Below, one piece after another: positions 52,017-64,000 of a stretch of DNA of 64,000 nt (position 1 is its first letter; every line of letters starts with the position of its first letter). The notes under the pieces were generated by a model. That model did not search any database, was not told the origin of the DNA, and was given only the letters and a program-made list of their open reading frames with translations. The stretch is from positions 41,746 to 105,745 of the forward strand of contig NZ_MDVC01000055.1 of assembly GCF_002777425.1 (NCBI RefSeq), read 5' to 3'. The DNA is from Snodgrassella alvi. GTDB lineage: Bacteria > Pseudomonadota > Gammaproteobacteria > Burkholderiales > Neisseriaceae. The position numbers and the translations under genes were made by a program.

Positions 52017-52356
52017 CTGTTACGAATTCGATAGAATTGATGACTGTTCAAGTGTCAACATTTTTAAGAAGAGTGCCATAACAATAGATACAAACCATCA
52101 CGTTATGGTCACAGCAACAATTTAGTCACTTATGTGAAACAATAGTGTATCATCTTTATCAATGCGTTATAAACTTGGCTGTTATCTACCTAAAAATAAA
52201 TAAAAATTCGTAAAATAATCATCTAGAAGAAATAATTATAGTCATCCATAGCTAGCTACAGCTGGGCATTTATCCCCTTACTAGCAGATAACAAAATTGT
52301 AAAATTCAAATAGATAGTATAACTAAACTTTTGCTAAACACCTGGCCATAGGCTTA
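52017..52356. other. AT-rich gap between rhlE and recA
   Basis: Nothing recognisable apart from divergent promoter sequence. No LexA-type SOS box is evident. Confidence 0.4.
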
Positions 52357-52365
52357 TGCGATAAT
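52357..52365 (+). promoter_or_regulatory. Possible extended -10 promoter of recA
   Basis: TGCGATAAT resembles an extended -10, 43 bases ahead of the recA ATG. No fitting -35 is present. Confidence 0.35.
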
Positions 52366-52407
52366 TGATTTATTAAAGTTAATTACATAGTAAGCGAGCA
52401 CAGCATC

Positions 52408-53457
52408 ATGTCAGATGAAAAAAGCAAAGCACTGGCTGCGGCACTGGCGCAGATAGAAAAAAGTTTTGGTAAAGGTTCCATCATGAAGATGGATGGTAGC
52501 CATACCGACGAAAACCTTGAAGTCATCTCTACAGGTTCACTCGGGCTGGACTTGGCTCTGGGCGTAGGTGGTTTACCCCGTGGCCGTATCGTAGAGATTT
52601 ATGGCCCCGAATCTTCCGGTAAAACCACCTTATGTCTGGAAGCTATTGCCCAATGTCAGAAGGGTGGTGGCGTATGTGCCTTTATTGATGCCGAAAATGC
52701 TTTCGACCCCATCTATGCACGCAAGCTGGGTGTAAAAGTCGAAGAACTTCTGGTGTCCCAGCCTGATACCGGCGAACAGGCACTGGAAATCTGCGACATG
52801 CTGGTACGCAGTGGTGGGGTAGATATGCTAGTGGTTGATTCAGTGGCTGCACTGGTACCCAAAGCTGAAATCGAAGGCGAAATGGGAGACAGCCATGTAG
52901 GTTTACAGGCGCGTCTGATGAGTCAGGCATTGCGCAAACTGACCGGCAACATCAAAAAAACCAATACACTGGTTATCTTTATTAACCAGATTCGCATGAA
53001 AATTGGCGTGATGTTTGGCAATCCCGAGACCACTACCGGTGGTAACGCCCTCAAATTCTACTCATCCGTTCGTCTGGACATCCGCAAGATTGGTCAGATA
53101 AAAAAAGGTGATGATGCTCTCGGTAACGAAACCCGCGTCAAAGTTATCAAAAACAAAGTTGCCCCACCGTTCAAACAGGCAGAATTTGATATCCTGTACG
53201 GCGAAGGTATAAGCTGGGAAGGCGAACTGATTGATATCGGCGTGAAACTGGGGATTGTAGAAAAAGCTGGAGCTTGGTATAGCTACAATGGCAGCAAAAT
53301 TGGTCAGGGTAAAGACAATGTGCGCCAATGGCTCAAAGATAATCCCGAAATTGCTAATGAAATTAACCTTAAAATTCGCAACAAAGTTGGCATCACCGCC
53401 CAGAACACCGAAGGGCAACTGGATGAAACTGACGGCGAAGCGCCTGCTGAAGAGTAA
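52408..53457 (+). CDS. recA: Recombinase RecA
   Basis: RecA forms filaments on single-stranded DNA and drives strand exchange. It is 349 residues. Walker [10 protein letters not shown] near 68, the catalytic Glu in DAENAFDP near 98, loop L1 [20 protein letters not shown] near 156, the [10 protein letters not shown] block and loop L2 [19 protein letters not shown] near 204 are all intact, and the tail is acidic. With dprA, pilT and pilU it supplies most of a transformation pathway. A terminator follows. Confidence 0.98.
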   Translation: MSDEKSKALAAALAQIEKSFGKGSIMKMDGSHTDENLEVISTGSLGLDLALGVGGLPRGRIVEIYGPESSGKTTLCLEAIAQCQKGGGVCAFIDAENAFDPIYARKLGVKVEELLVSQPDTGEQALEICDMLVRSGGVDMLVVDSVAALVPKAEIEGEMGDSHVGLQARLMSQALRKLTGNIKKTNTLVIFINQIRMKIGVMFGNPETTTGGNALKFYSSVRLDIRKIGQIKKGDDALGNETRVKVIKNKVAPPFKQAEFDILYGEGISWEGELIDIGVKLGIVEKAGAWYSYNGSKIGQGKDNVRQWLKDNPEIANEINLKIRNKVGITAQNTEGQLDETDGEAPAEE

Positions 53458-53463
53458 ATTAGT

Positions 53464-53493
53464 AAAAAGCTGCCCAGATAGAGGCAGCTTTTT
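53464..53493 (+). terminator. Terminator of recA
   Basis: An 11-bp perfect stem AAAAAGCTGCC/GGCAGCTTTTT with an 8-nt loop and terminal T-run lies 7 bases after the stop. Confidence 0.9.
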
Positions 53494-53801
53494 ACTATCC
53501 AGCCACAGCAACCTGTGAGTTGGCTCGGCTACTACACATAAATAGTCCTATAAAAATAAATTTTTTGCTCGGCCAGAAATGTCACCGACAAAACATCCCC
53601 CCAGTATCAGATTTCAGAATATAAAAATATATCTATTTAAAGCACTACAATTCATATCGCCTAGTGCCATAAATTAAGTTGTCCTATCCAGTCAAAAATG
53701 CTTTTAACCCAGAATTAAGCTATGATATAAATCAGAAAAACAGCAATTCAAAGATTTCCATATCCAAAACAGCGTATAAATACACAGACCAAGTAAAAAT
53801 C
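53494..53801. other. Leader region upstream of trpE
   Basis: About 300 bases. The trpE frame stays open back to 53679, but that segment has no family similarity. I see no leader peptide with tandem Trp codons and no attenuator hairpin. Confidence 0.4.
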
Positions 53802-55277
53802 ATGATTACCCTAGCTGAATACCAGCAGCAAACTGCCGCCGGCTATACCCATATCCCCTTAGTACAAGAAGTACTGGCAGACATGGACACGCCCTTATCG
53901 CTTTACCTGAAACTGGCGAATAAACCATTCAGCTACCTGCTTGAGTCTGTAGTCAACGGTGAGCGTTTTGGACGATACTCCTTTATTGGCCTGCCCTGTG
54001 ATACCTATTTAAAAATATCTGGTAAAACCACTGAGGTTTATCAGCACGCGCAGCTGGTTGAAAAACATCAGGGCAATCCGCTAGCATTTATTAACGCATT
54101 TCAGGCCAGATACAAAACTCCGGATATCCCAGACTTACCCCGGTTTACCGGTGGACTGGTTGGCTATTTCGGTTATGAAACCATCTATCATTTTGAGCAG
54201 ATTGCTCACCGCCTGAAACAGGCAGACAAACCTAATCCCATCGGTGTGCCAGATATCTTTCTGCTGCTTTCATTAGAATTGGCTGTGGTCGATAATCTGT
54301 CTGGAAAAATCTATCTGATTGTTTATGCCGATACCAGTAAAAAAGACGGTTATCAGCAGGCACGCGCACGGCTGGATGAACTGCGTACCGCCCTGCGCCA
54401 GAGCGTACAACTGCCGCTGTCACTTGGCAGCAAACAAACTGAGCCCATTGCAGAAACCGGCGAAGAGCAGTACAAAGACTATGTTAAACGAGTACGTGAA
54501 TACATCCTTAATGGCGACTGCATGCAAGTTGTACCCAGCCAGCGCCTGAGCATGCCATTTCATGATAATCCACTCAGCCTGTACCGCGCTTTGCGCACCC
54601 TGAATCCATCTCCTTATTTATTCTATTATCACTTCGATGACTTTCATGTTGTCGGCTCCTCTCCAGAAATTCTAGTGCGGCGCGAACAAAACAGCGTAAC
54701 CGTGCGTCCGATAGCCGGAACCCGACCACGTGGCCAAACACCTGAGCAAGATCAGGCATTGGCACAAGAACTGATTAACGACCCCAAAGAAGTGGCCGAG
54801 CACGTAATGCTAATCGATCTCGGCCGTAATGATGTCGGGCGTGTGAGCAAAATAGGGCAGGTAAAAGTAACCGATAAAATGAGTATCGAACGCTATTCCC
54901 ACGTAATGCATCTGGTGTCCAATGTAGAAGGTGAATTACAGGATGGTATGTCTAATCTGGACGTACTGGCAGCCACCTTTCCGGCAGGTACGCTTTCAGG
55001 TGCCCCAAAAGTACGGGCTTTAGAAATTATCGAAGAGCTCGAACCAAACAAGCGAGGCATCTATGGCGGAGCTGTAGGCTATCTAAGTTTTTCCGGTGAT
55101 ATGGATTTATGTATTGCCATTCGTACCGGCGTTATCCGAAATAACACCCTATATGTACAAAGTGGTGGTGGGATCGTGTTTGATTCCGATGAAGAACTGG
55201 AGTGGCAGGAAACTCAGAATAAAGCCAGAGCCGTTATCAGAGCAGCACATATGGTGCAACAAGGTCTGGATAAATAA
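53802..55277 (+). CDS. trpE: Anthranilate synthase component I
   Basis: TrpE turns chorismate into anthranilate, the first committed step to tryptophan, with the TrpG amidotransferase. ATG53802 ([20 protein letters not shown]) gives 491 residues. The tryptophan feedback site LLESV is near 47; the chorismate-binding domain has the [10 protein letters not shown] block near 307, [12 protein letters not shown] near 345, [14 protein letters not shown] near 394 and GGAVGYLSF near 422. The gene stands alone: no trpG follows. The upstream 41-codon in-frame extension is treated as leader. Confidence 0.94.
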   Translation: MITLAEYQQQTAAGYTHIPLVQEVLADMDTPLSLYLKLANKPFSYLLESVVNGERFGRYSFIGLPCDTYLKISGKTTEVYQHAQLVEKHQGNPLAFINAFQARYKTPDIPDLPRFTGGLVGYFGYETIYHFEQIAHRLKQADKPNPIGVPDIFLLLSLELAVVDNLSGKIYLIVYADTSKKDGYQQARARLDELRTALRQSVQLPLSLGSKQTEPIAETGEEQYKDYVKRVREYILNGDCMQVVPSQRLSMPFHDNPLSLYRALRTLNPSPYLFYYHFDDFHVVGSSPEILVRREQNSVTVRPIAGTRPRGQTPEQDQALAQELINDPKEVAEHVMLIDLGRNDVGRVSKIGQVKVTDKMSIERYSHVMHLVSNVEGELQDGMSNLDVLAATFPAGTLSGAPKVRALEIIEELEPNKRGIYGGAVGYLSFSGDMDLCIAIRTGVIRNNTLYVQSGGGIVFDSDEELEWQETQNKARAVIRAAHMVQQGLDK

Positions 55278-55372
55278 TATATAAATTTTTATATAGCCGC
55301 AGAACATTCCAGACTTTAATACAAATTAGTAAAATCACATCTTTTTATAATTATCAAAACCATCTTTTGATC

Positions 55373-55379
55373 CTTTATC
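55373..55379. repeat. Target-site duplication, left copy
   Basis: CTTTATC directly abuts the left end of the insertion sequence and is repeated at 56559-56565. Confidence 0.8.
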
Positions 55380-56558
55380 TGTACTAGCTTAAACTTAATC
55401 TGACAGACACCACCTACTCATCGGCATTCGTTCTAATACAATGACTGTCTGATGAGTAAAATAAATTCTCTAGGTGCTTTTCTTTAGCCAGTCCTTTTGT
55501 CTCTACCCAAGTTTGCCAAGGTGTCTTACCATAACAGTATTTCCCTGAATGTGCTCTTTCCCGATTGTAAAACTCTAGCCAAAGCTCAATATCTTGTTGT
55601 ATCTCTTTCAGTTCTGTATATATTTTACGTCTAAACATAATATCATAACACTCGGTCTTCATCGTCTTATGGAACCGCTCACATATACCATTCGTTTGCG
55701 GACTGTAAGCTTTTGTTTTCGTATGCTCTATATCCTCCAAATTCAGATACAGTTCGTATGCATGACGCTCTTTATGACCGTTATACTCACTTCCTCTATC
55801 CGTCAGAATTCGTAAAAGCGCTACCTGCTCATTATCAAAAAATGGTATCACTTTATCATTGAGCATATCCGCAGCAACTAAACTGTTTTTCTCCGTATAT
55901 ACTTTAGCAAACGCCAGTCTTGAATAGGTATCAATAAACGTTTGTTGGTATATTTTCCCAATCCCTTTAATATGACCAACATAATATGTATCTTGTGCGC
56001 ATAAGTAACCAGGATGCTGGGTCTCAATTTCACCTTGTGCCTCTCGCGCTGCTTTTGCTTTCTCTAAAGCCTGTAGCTGGCTTTCTGTTAACACAAGCCC
56101 TTCCTGAGCTACTTTTGTTTCCAGAGCGATCAGCCTTTTTTTGAAGCTTTCTAAATCGTGGCGTAACCAGATTGAACGTACGCCGCTGCCAGAGACCATT
56201 ATTCCTTGCAGACGTAGCTGATTAGCTACCCGATGTTGCCCATAAGCAGGAAATTCATAAGCCATATTAACGACAGCCTGCTCAATATGAGGCTCTACGC
56301 GATTTTTCTCTATAGGTTTTTTGCGACTTATTTCCTGAAGAGCTAATTCTCCGCCCTGTTCATAGAGTTTTTTGAAGCGATAATAGCTGTCGCGACTATA
56401 TCCCAAAACTTTACAGGCTTGCTGAACGTTACCTAACTGTTTAGCGAGTTCTAAAAGACCTAATTTTGGTTTAATTATTTTTGCAGATTGATTCATTACT
56501 GACACTCCATTATTGGTTTAAAATACACTAAATGTCAGATTAAATAAAGACTACTACA
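55380..56558 (-). mobile_element. IS481-family insertion sequence, complete
   Basis: An 1179-bp element with one transposase gene. The ends are imperfect inverted repeats of about 26 bp: both begin TGTA and share the inner 11 bp TTAATCTGACA exactly (55395-55405 and its complement 56533-56543). A 7-bp direct repeat, CTTTATC, flanks it. Intact ends, an intact transposase and a clean target duplication show a recent insertion; the target was the Sel1 gene. Confidence 0.88.
55414..56496 (-). CDS. IS481-family DDE transposase
   Basis: The 360-residue protein has an N-terminal helix-turn-helix region (LLELAKQLGNVQQACKVLGY, then SRDSYYRFKKLYEQGG) and a C-terminal retroviral-integrase-type catalytic domain with DDE residues in CAQDTYYVGHIKG, ILTDRGSEYNGH and TNGICERFHKTM. 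I prefer ATG56496, which has GGAG 8 bases upstream, over a GTG three codons earlier. No frameshift is seen, so it is probably active. Confidence 0.9.
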   Translation of the reverse strand: MNQSAKIIKPKLGLLELAKQLGNVQQACKVLGYSRDSYYRFKKLYEQGGELALQEISRKKPIEKNRVEPHIEQAVVNMAYEFPAYGQHRVANQLRLQGIMVSGSGVRSIWLRHDLESFKKRLIALETKVAQEGLVLTESQLQALEKAKAAREAQGEIETQHPGYLCAQDTYYVGHIKGIGKIYQQTFIDTYSRLAFAKVYTEKNSLVAADMLNDKVIPFFDNEQVALLRILTDRGSEYNGHKERHAYELYLNLEDIEHTKTKAYSPQTNGICERFHKTMKTECYDIMFRRKIYTELKEIQQDIELWLEFYNRERAHSGKYCYGKTPWQTWVETKGLAKEKHLENLFYSSDSHCIRTNADE

Positions 56559-56565
56559 CTTTATC
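56559..56565. repeat. Target-site duplication, right copy
   Basis: CTTTATC, identical to 55373-55379, adjoins the right end of the insertion sequence. Confidence 0.8.
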
Positions 56566-56781
56566 ACATGCTTGCTTGAAATATTTTTTCGCTAATAAGT
56601 TATTTTTTTTAATACCACGACCTTCAAAATACATTTTGCCTAATTTATATTGAGCTCTTGCATCACCTTGTTCTGCTTCTTGTTTACAAAGTGGGAAAGC
56701 CTTTACATAATTTTCTTCTCTCACTAAAAATACACAACCATCGGCAAAAACGGATGTTGAAAGCATGATAAGTAATGTCAT

Positions 56782-57188
56782 TAATAATATTTTTCAGGAT
56801 TATCCTTATATTTTTATTCTAAAAAATTTGTTTTATTAAAAACATAATAATGATGTAGTGTCTGTTTATGAGCACAAAGCACTTTTTTCCGAATAAGTCA
56901 TATAAAAATATATTTAATATATAATTTTTTGAGTTTCTGCTACCCAGTTTCTTTTTTATCAATAAAATTAAAACGCTTCAAAACATCCTGCTCCTACACC
57001 TAAGTAAATTTAAGTATCAATTTTTAAAATAAAAATTCTGTATCAGGAATATCTAGAATTATCGTCTCATCAACAGGAAACGTATCAGCATAACCCATCA
57101 ATGCATTCATCAATGACAAAACAAATTGAGATAAACAAGTAAATTGCTATATAACCCAGAAAATTTAAACCAGAAATCAACAGTAAAT
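56782..57188. other. AT-rich gap between the Sel1 and modD remnants
   Basis: No gene recognised. A 28-codon minus-strand frame (57024-57110) looks faintly protein-like (MGYADTFPVDETII) and may be the tail of another lost gene, but I cannot identify it. Confidence 0.35.
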
Positions 57189-58027
57189 TTAAATTGGTTC
57201 CAGCCATACTTTAATATCCGTGGGCGGTGCATAGTAGGGCGCAGACGTTACCAGTAGTTCTGCGCCCGCACGAGCGTAATCTGCCACATTTAAGAGCGTA
57301 ATTCCACCAGCGGCCGACAGTAAACTCTTAGGTTCCAGCATTTGGCGTTGTGCCAATACCCATACAAATTCTTCCGGTGTAAATTTATCTAGTTGCACAA
57401 TATCTGCCTGTGCCTTCAACGCTGCTAACGCTTCTTCAACATTATCTGCCTCTACAATAACTTTCTTTTCGGGCACAGCCTGCCGTAAGCGCGCCATCAT
57501 TCCCGCCCAGTTATCCGGTTCTGAAAAAAATGTCGATGATTGGCAAACAGCAAAATCGATTCAGCTAGACCGGCGCGATGCAAAATCCCGCCACCATCAA
57601 CCACTGCTGCAATAGCCAGCGACTTAGTGCCAGGAATACATTTACGTGTACAGGCAATCTGTACTTGCGGATTAATAGCTTGTGCAATAGCCACCATCTG
57701 CGCCATATACTGAGCTACACCACCACACCATTCCAGCACATTCTGTATCACCTTCTAGCCTTGATGCTGCTTCACTGCATCACCTACGGCCGTCAACAGT
57801 ACCGTACCTGCCTTACATTATCCTCATTCCTAAAATGTGCCACCACCTTTAGCGCCAGCTTCTGCAAAACCCGCAATTGCCACACCACTTATCCGACCAG
57901 CTTAGCGACGACAAAACGATATCTACCCACCTTCCTGACCAATCCCTAAAACGGGGGTAGTTAAATCACCATAAGCAATATCATTCAGTAAGAACCTGCC
58001 CAGTTCAGTATCAGATAGATAACACAT
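57189..58027 (-). pseudogene. modD: ModD-type pyrophosphorylase (NadC family), degraded
   Basis: Read from ATG58027, the minus strand gives the whole family layout over about 279 codons: YLSDTELGRFLLNDIAYGDL then TTPVLGIG at the start, a gap with several stops, KVIQNVLEWCGGVAQYM, then ACTRKCIPGTKSLA and HRAGLAESILLFANHRHF with the phosphoribosyltransferase active-site residues. After a frame change in an A7 run (57524-57530) come VIVEADNVEEALAAL, then LLSAAGGITLLNVADYA and ending VTSAPYYAPPTDIKV, the ModD hallmark. At least five stops lie between 57755 and 57945. ModD is linked to molybdenum uptake operons; no mod transporter gene is visible here. A decayed nadC is the less likely alternative. 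Confidence 0.78.
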
Positions 58028-58391
58028 ATCTTTATTACCCTTATTGAATTAATTTTTTAACTAAAAAATTTCAAATTGGTATAGTCATCCTAGTGTCTAT
58101 CCAAAGTGAACTGAAATAGCTTTGGATAATATAGTAGCTATAATAATCACAATTAACCTGAATAAGACATCGCCTATTAAGACAATACCAACTAAAAAGC
58201 ATTGTTTAGAAAAGCGCAGATATAAAAAAGGCCGAAAACTTAATACTAAATGGAGTCAAAAGCAGCCGGTAATAACTATGGCGAAAGAAAAAGCGCGATG
58301 ATAAAAGGCAAAGGGGGGTAAAAAGTACCAAAAATAAAATCTTAAAAAACAGTCATATGTTGAAATAGTGAAAAATAAAAGGATGAAGTAG
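58028..58391. other. Gap between the modD remnant and the rrn promoter
   Basis: Mostly AT-rich. A plus-strand open stretch of 46 codons from CTG58158 to a stop at 58299-58301 is very Lys/Arg-rich (KHCLEKRRYKKGRKLNTKW) but has no ATG at its head and no recognised family. Confidence 0.4.
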
Positions 58392-58420
58392 TTGACAGAG
58401 GTTTAGGTGAGGCGTATAGT
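58392..58420 (+). promoter_or_regulatory. rRNA operon promoter
   Basis: A perfect TTGACA (58392-58397), a 17-bp spacer and TATAGT (58415-58420) lie about 225 bases before the 16S 5' end, as for an rrn promoter. Confidence 0.85.
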
Positions 58421-58491
58421 TCGCCTTCTTCGCTGATGACGCGACACGAAACGAACTAAACAGTTTAAAGTAGAACGCAGTCGAAAGCAAC

Positions 58492-58502
58492 GCTCTTTAA
58501 CA
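58492..58502 (+). promoter_or_regulatory. rrn leader boxA antitermination site
   Basis: GCTCTTTAACA matches the boxA consensus bound by NusB and S10 to keep RNA polymerase from stopping in rRNA genes. Confidence 0.8.
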
Positions 58503-58644
58503 GAACAGATTACCGATAAGTGTGAGTGCGGATGAGCCTCACACTGATTCAGAGAGACGAGATATATAGACATATACTTGTCAATAACTTTGAAGCAGAC
58601 CAGTGATTTCGGAGGGAACTTCGAGATTGCAACAAGCTAAGATT

Positions 58645-60186
<1,542 letters not shown>

Positions 60187-60260
60187 GAGAAAAGAAGAGG
60201 CTGATTCGCATTCACACTTATCGGTAAACTGAAAAGATGCGAGAAGAGACTGAATAAACT

Positions 60261-60337
<77 letters not shown>

Positions 60338-60352
60338 CATATTTAAGGACGC

Positions 60353-60428
60353 GGGGGCATAGCTCAGTTGGTAGAGCACCTGCTTTGCAAGCAGGGGGTC
60401 ATCGGTTCGATCCCGTTTGCCTCCACCA
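60353..60428 (+). tRNA. tRNA-Ala (TGC)
   Basis: Acceptor GGGGGCA/TGCCTCC (one G-T pair), anticodon TGC and encoded CCA. It follows tRNA-Ile in the 16S-23S spacer. Confidence 0.96.
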
Positions 60429-60781
60429 CGACTCTGTAGGAAGAGGGAAGTTAAATCAGGATACTTTGGAAATTAAAGGTAGTTTAGTCTGAGTACAGAC
60501 GAAGCAGAAGCTAGCTTTAATTTGCGAAGTAACGCATCGATCTTTAACAAATTGGAAAGCCGAAATCAACAAACAAAGATTGAGGCACAGGAATCGGAAT
60601 CTGGAAACAGATGAAGAAGAAAGTGCTGAAAGAATTGGGTGATGATTGTATCGCTGAACAACGAAAACAAAAGGCGTTGTTCAGACAACCAAAGCAGTAA
60701 GCTTTATGAGAGTAAAGGCCTTAGTCATATTCACTAGTCAACGGTGGAGATGGCGAAGTCAAGAGGTTCTTGAAATGATAG
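60429..60781 (+). other. 16S-23S spacer, second half, with a boxA
   Basis: A gene-free spacer. CGATCTTTAACA at 60537-60548 is a second boxA-like site that renews antitermination before 23S. Flanking segments likely pair around 23S for RNase III processing. Confidence 0.6.
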
Positions 60782-63671
<2,890 letters not shown>

Positions 63672-63778
63672 ATCATTTGAAGGACTTCATACATGAGAGC
63701 ATGTACAGAAGAAATGATAAAAGCTTACTGATGAATACACATCACCAAGATTAAGGCTTTCTGATTTGACAGTTTAAT

Positions 63779-63893
63779 GTCTGGCGGCCATAGCAGGTTG
63801 GTCCCACGCCTTCCCATCCCGAACAGGACCGTGAAACGACCTAGCGCCGATGATAGTATGGATGCCCATGTGAAAGTAGGACACCGCCAGACT
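63779..63893 (+). rRNA. 5S ribosomal RNA
   Basis: About 115 nt with terminal pairing GTCTGGCGG/CCGCCAGAC, the loop CCCATCCCGAACAG and GTGAAACGACCTAGCGCC. It is the last rRNA of the operon. Confidence 0.95.
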
Positions 63894-63902
63894 CCCCATA
63901 AG

Positions 63903-63940
63903 AAGAACCCGGTTGAGAGATCAGCCGGGTTTCTTGCTTT
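63903..63940 (+). terminator. Terminator of the rrn operon
   Basis: Stem ACCCGGTTGA (63907-63916) pairs with TCAGCCGGGT (63921-63930) around a GAGA loop, followed by a T-rich tail. Confidence 0.85.
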
Positions 63941-64000
63941 GGCTAAAGGCTAGAAGGCAATGAATATAGATGCCTGCTAGCAAAACATAACAGCAGCCTT

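Larger units (their letters stand above)
55335..56781 (-). pseudogene. Sel1-repeat protein gene split by an IS481 element
   Basis: The N-terminal part (56781-56559) encodes a signal peptide ending SVFADG and one Sel1 repeat (AQYKLGKMYFEGRGIKKNNL) up to KQACDK. The remainder lies beyond the insertion sequence at 55379-55335: starting in the duplicated target, the frame reads DKGSKDGFDNYKKM and stops, which is the usual C-terminal end of such small exported Sel1 proteins. Removing the element and one target copy rebuilds an uninterrupted frame of about 87 codons. As it stands, the element supplies a premature TAG at 56554-56556, giving a 75-residue product missing the last 12 or so residues. 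The signal peptide also looks short at its start. Sel1 proteins mediate protein contacts; the role here is unknown. Confidence 0.8.

Overview
The window is a chromosomal segment of a betaproteobacterium of the family Neisseriaceae. The evidence is the rpsL-rpsG-fusA-tuf-rpsJ order, the Tyr-Gly-Thr-tuf-Trp-secE-nusG-rplKAJL-rpoBC order, and proteins that read like Neisseria orthologues (LpxB, TrpE, L10, DksA). From memory, the 16S sequence and moderate A+T content fit a host-associated genus such as Snodgrassella. That genus assignment is inference; the family assignment is firm.

Layout. Positions 1-236 hold the end of a Pro-Arg-His tRNA cluster. Positions 370-4284 hold lpxB-rnhB, dksA and proC-yggT. 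Positions 4600-6260 are a decayed patch: the remains of a YfbK-like VWA lipoprotein and a frameshifted endonuclease/exonuclease/phosphatase gene. Positions 6677-18929 hold pdxY facing yggS, pilT-pilU, murU, ruvC, a DUF2071 gene, dprA-smg-topA, rsmD and a ferredoxin. Positions 19000-37680 are the core translation and transcription block: Tyr/Gly/Thr tRNAs, tuf, tRNA-Trp, secE, nusG, rplKAJL, rpoBC, rpsL, rpsG, fusA, a second tuf and rpsJ. It ends at a strong terminator, so the rest of the S10 operon is not here.

Positions 37977-42211 hold an aminotransferase, lysA with the small lipoprotein gene lptM, divergent cyaY and a LysR regulator. Positions 42343-45175 are a second decayed patch: a wrecked ATP-grasp gene and a PLP decarboxylase split by one amber codon. 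Positions 45371-55277 hold thiL-pgpA, a YhcB/ZapG-like gene, an exonuclease, Arg and Glu tRNAs, a SIMPL-domain gene, the SRP RNA, rhlE, recA and trpE. Positions 55335-58027 are a third decayed patch: a Sel1 gene split by a complete IS481-family element with a 7-bp target duplication, and a modD pseudogene. Positions 58392-63940 are a complete rrn operon (promoter, boxA, 16S, Ile and Ala tRNAs, 23S, 5S, terminator).

The striking signal is not a new system. It is ongoing gene loss: six recognisable genes are broken by stops, frameshifts (three in homopolymer runs) or an insertion sequence, while the essential operons between them are intact. I found no CRISPR array, prophage or defence island.
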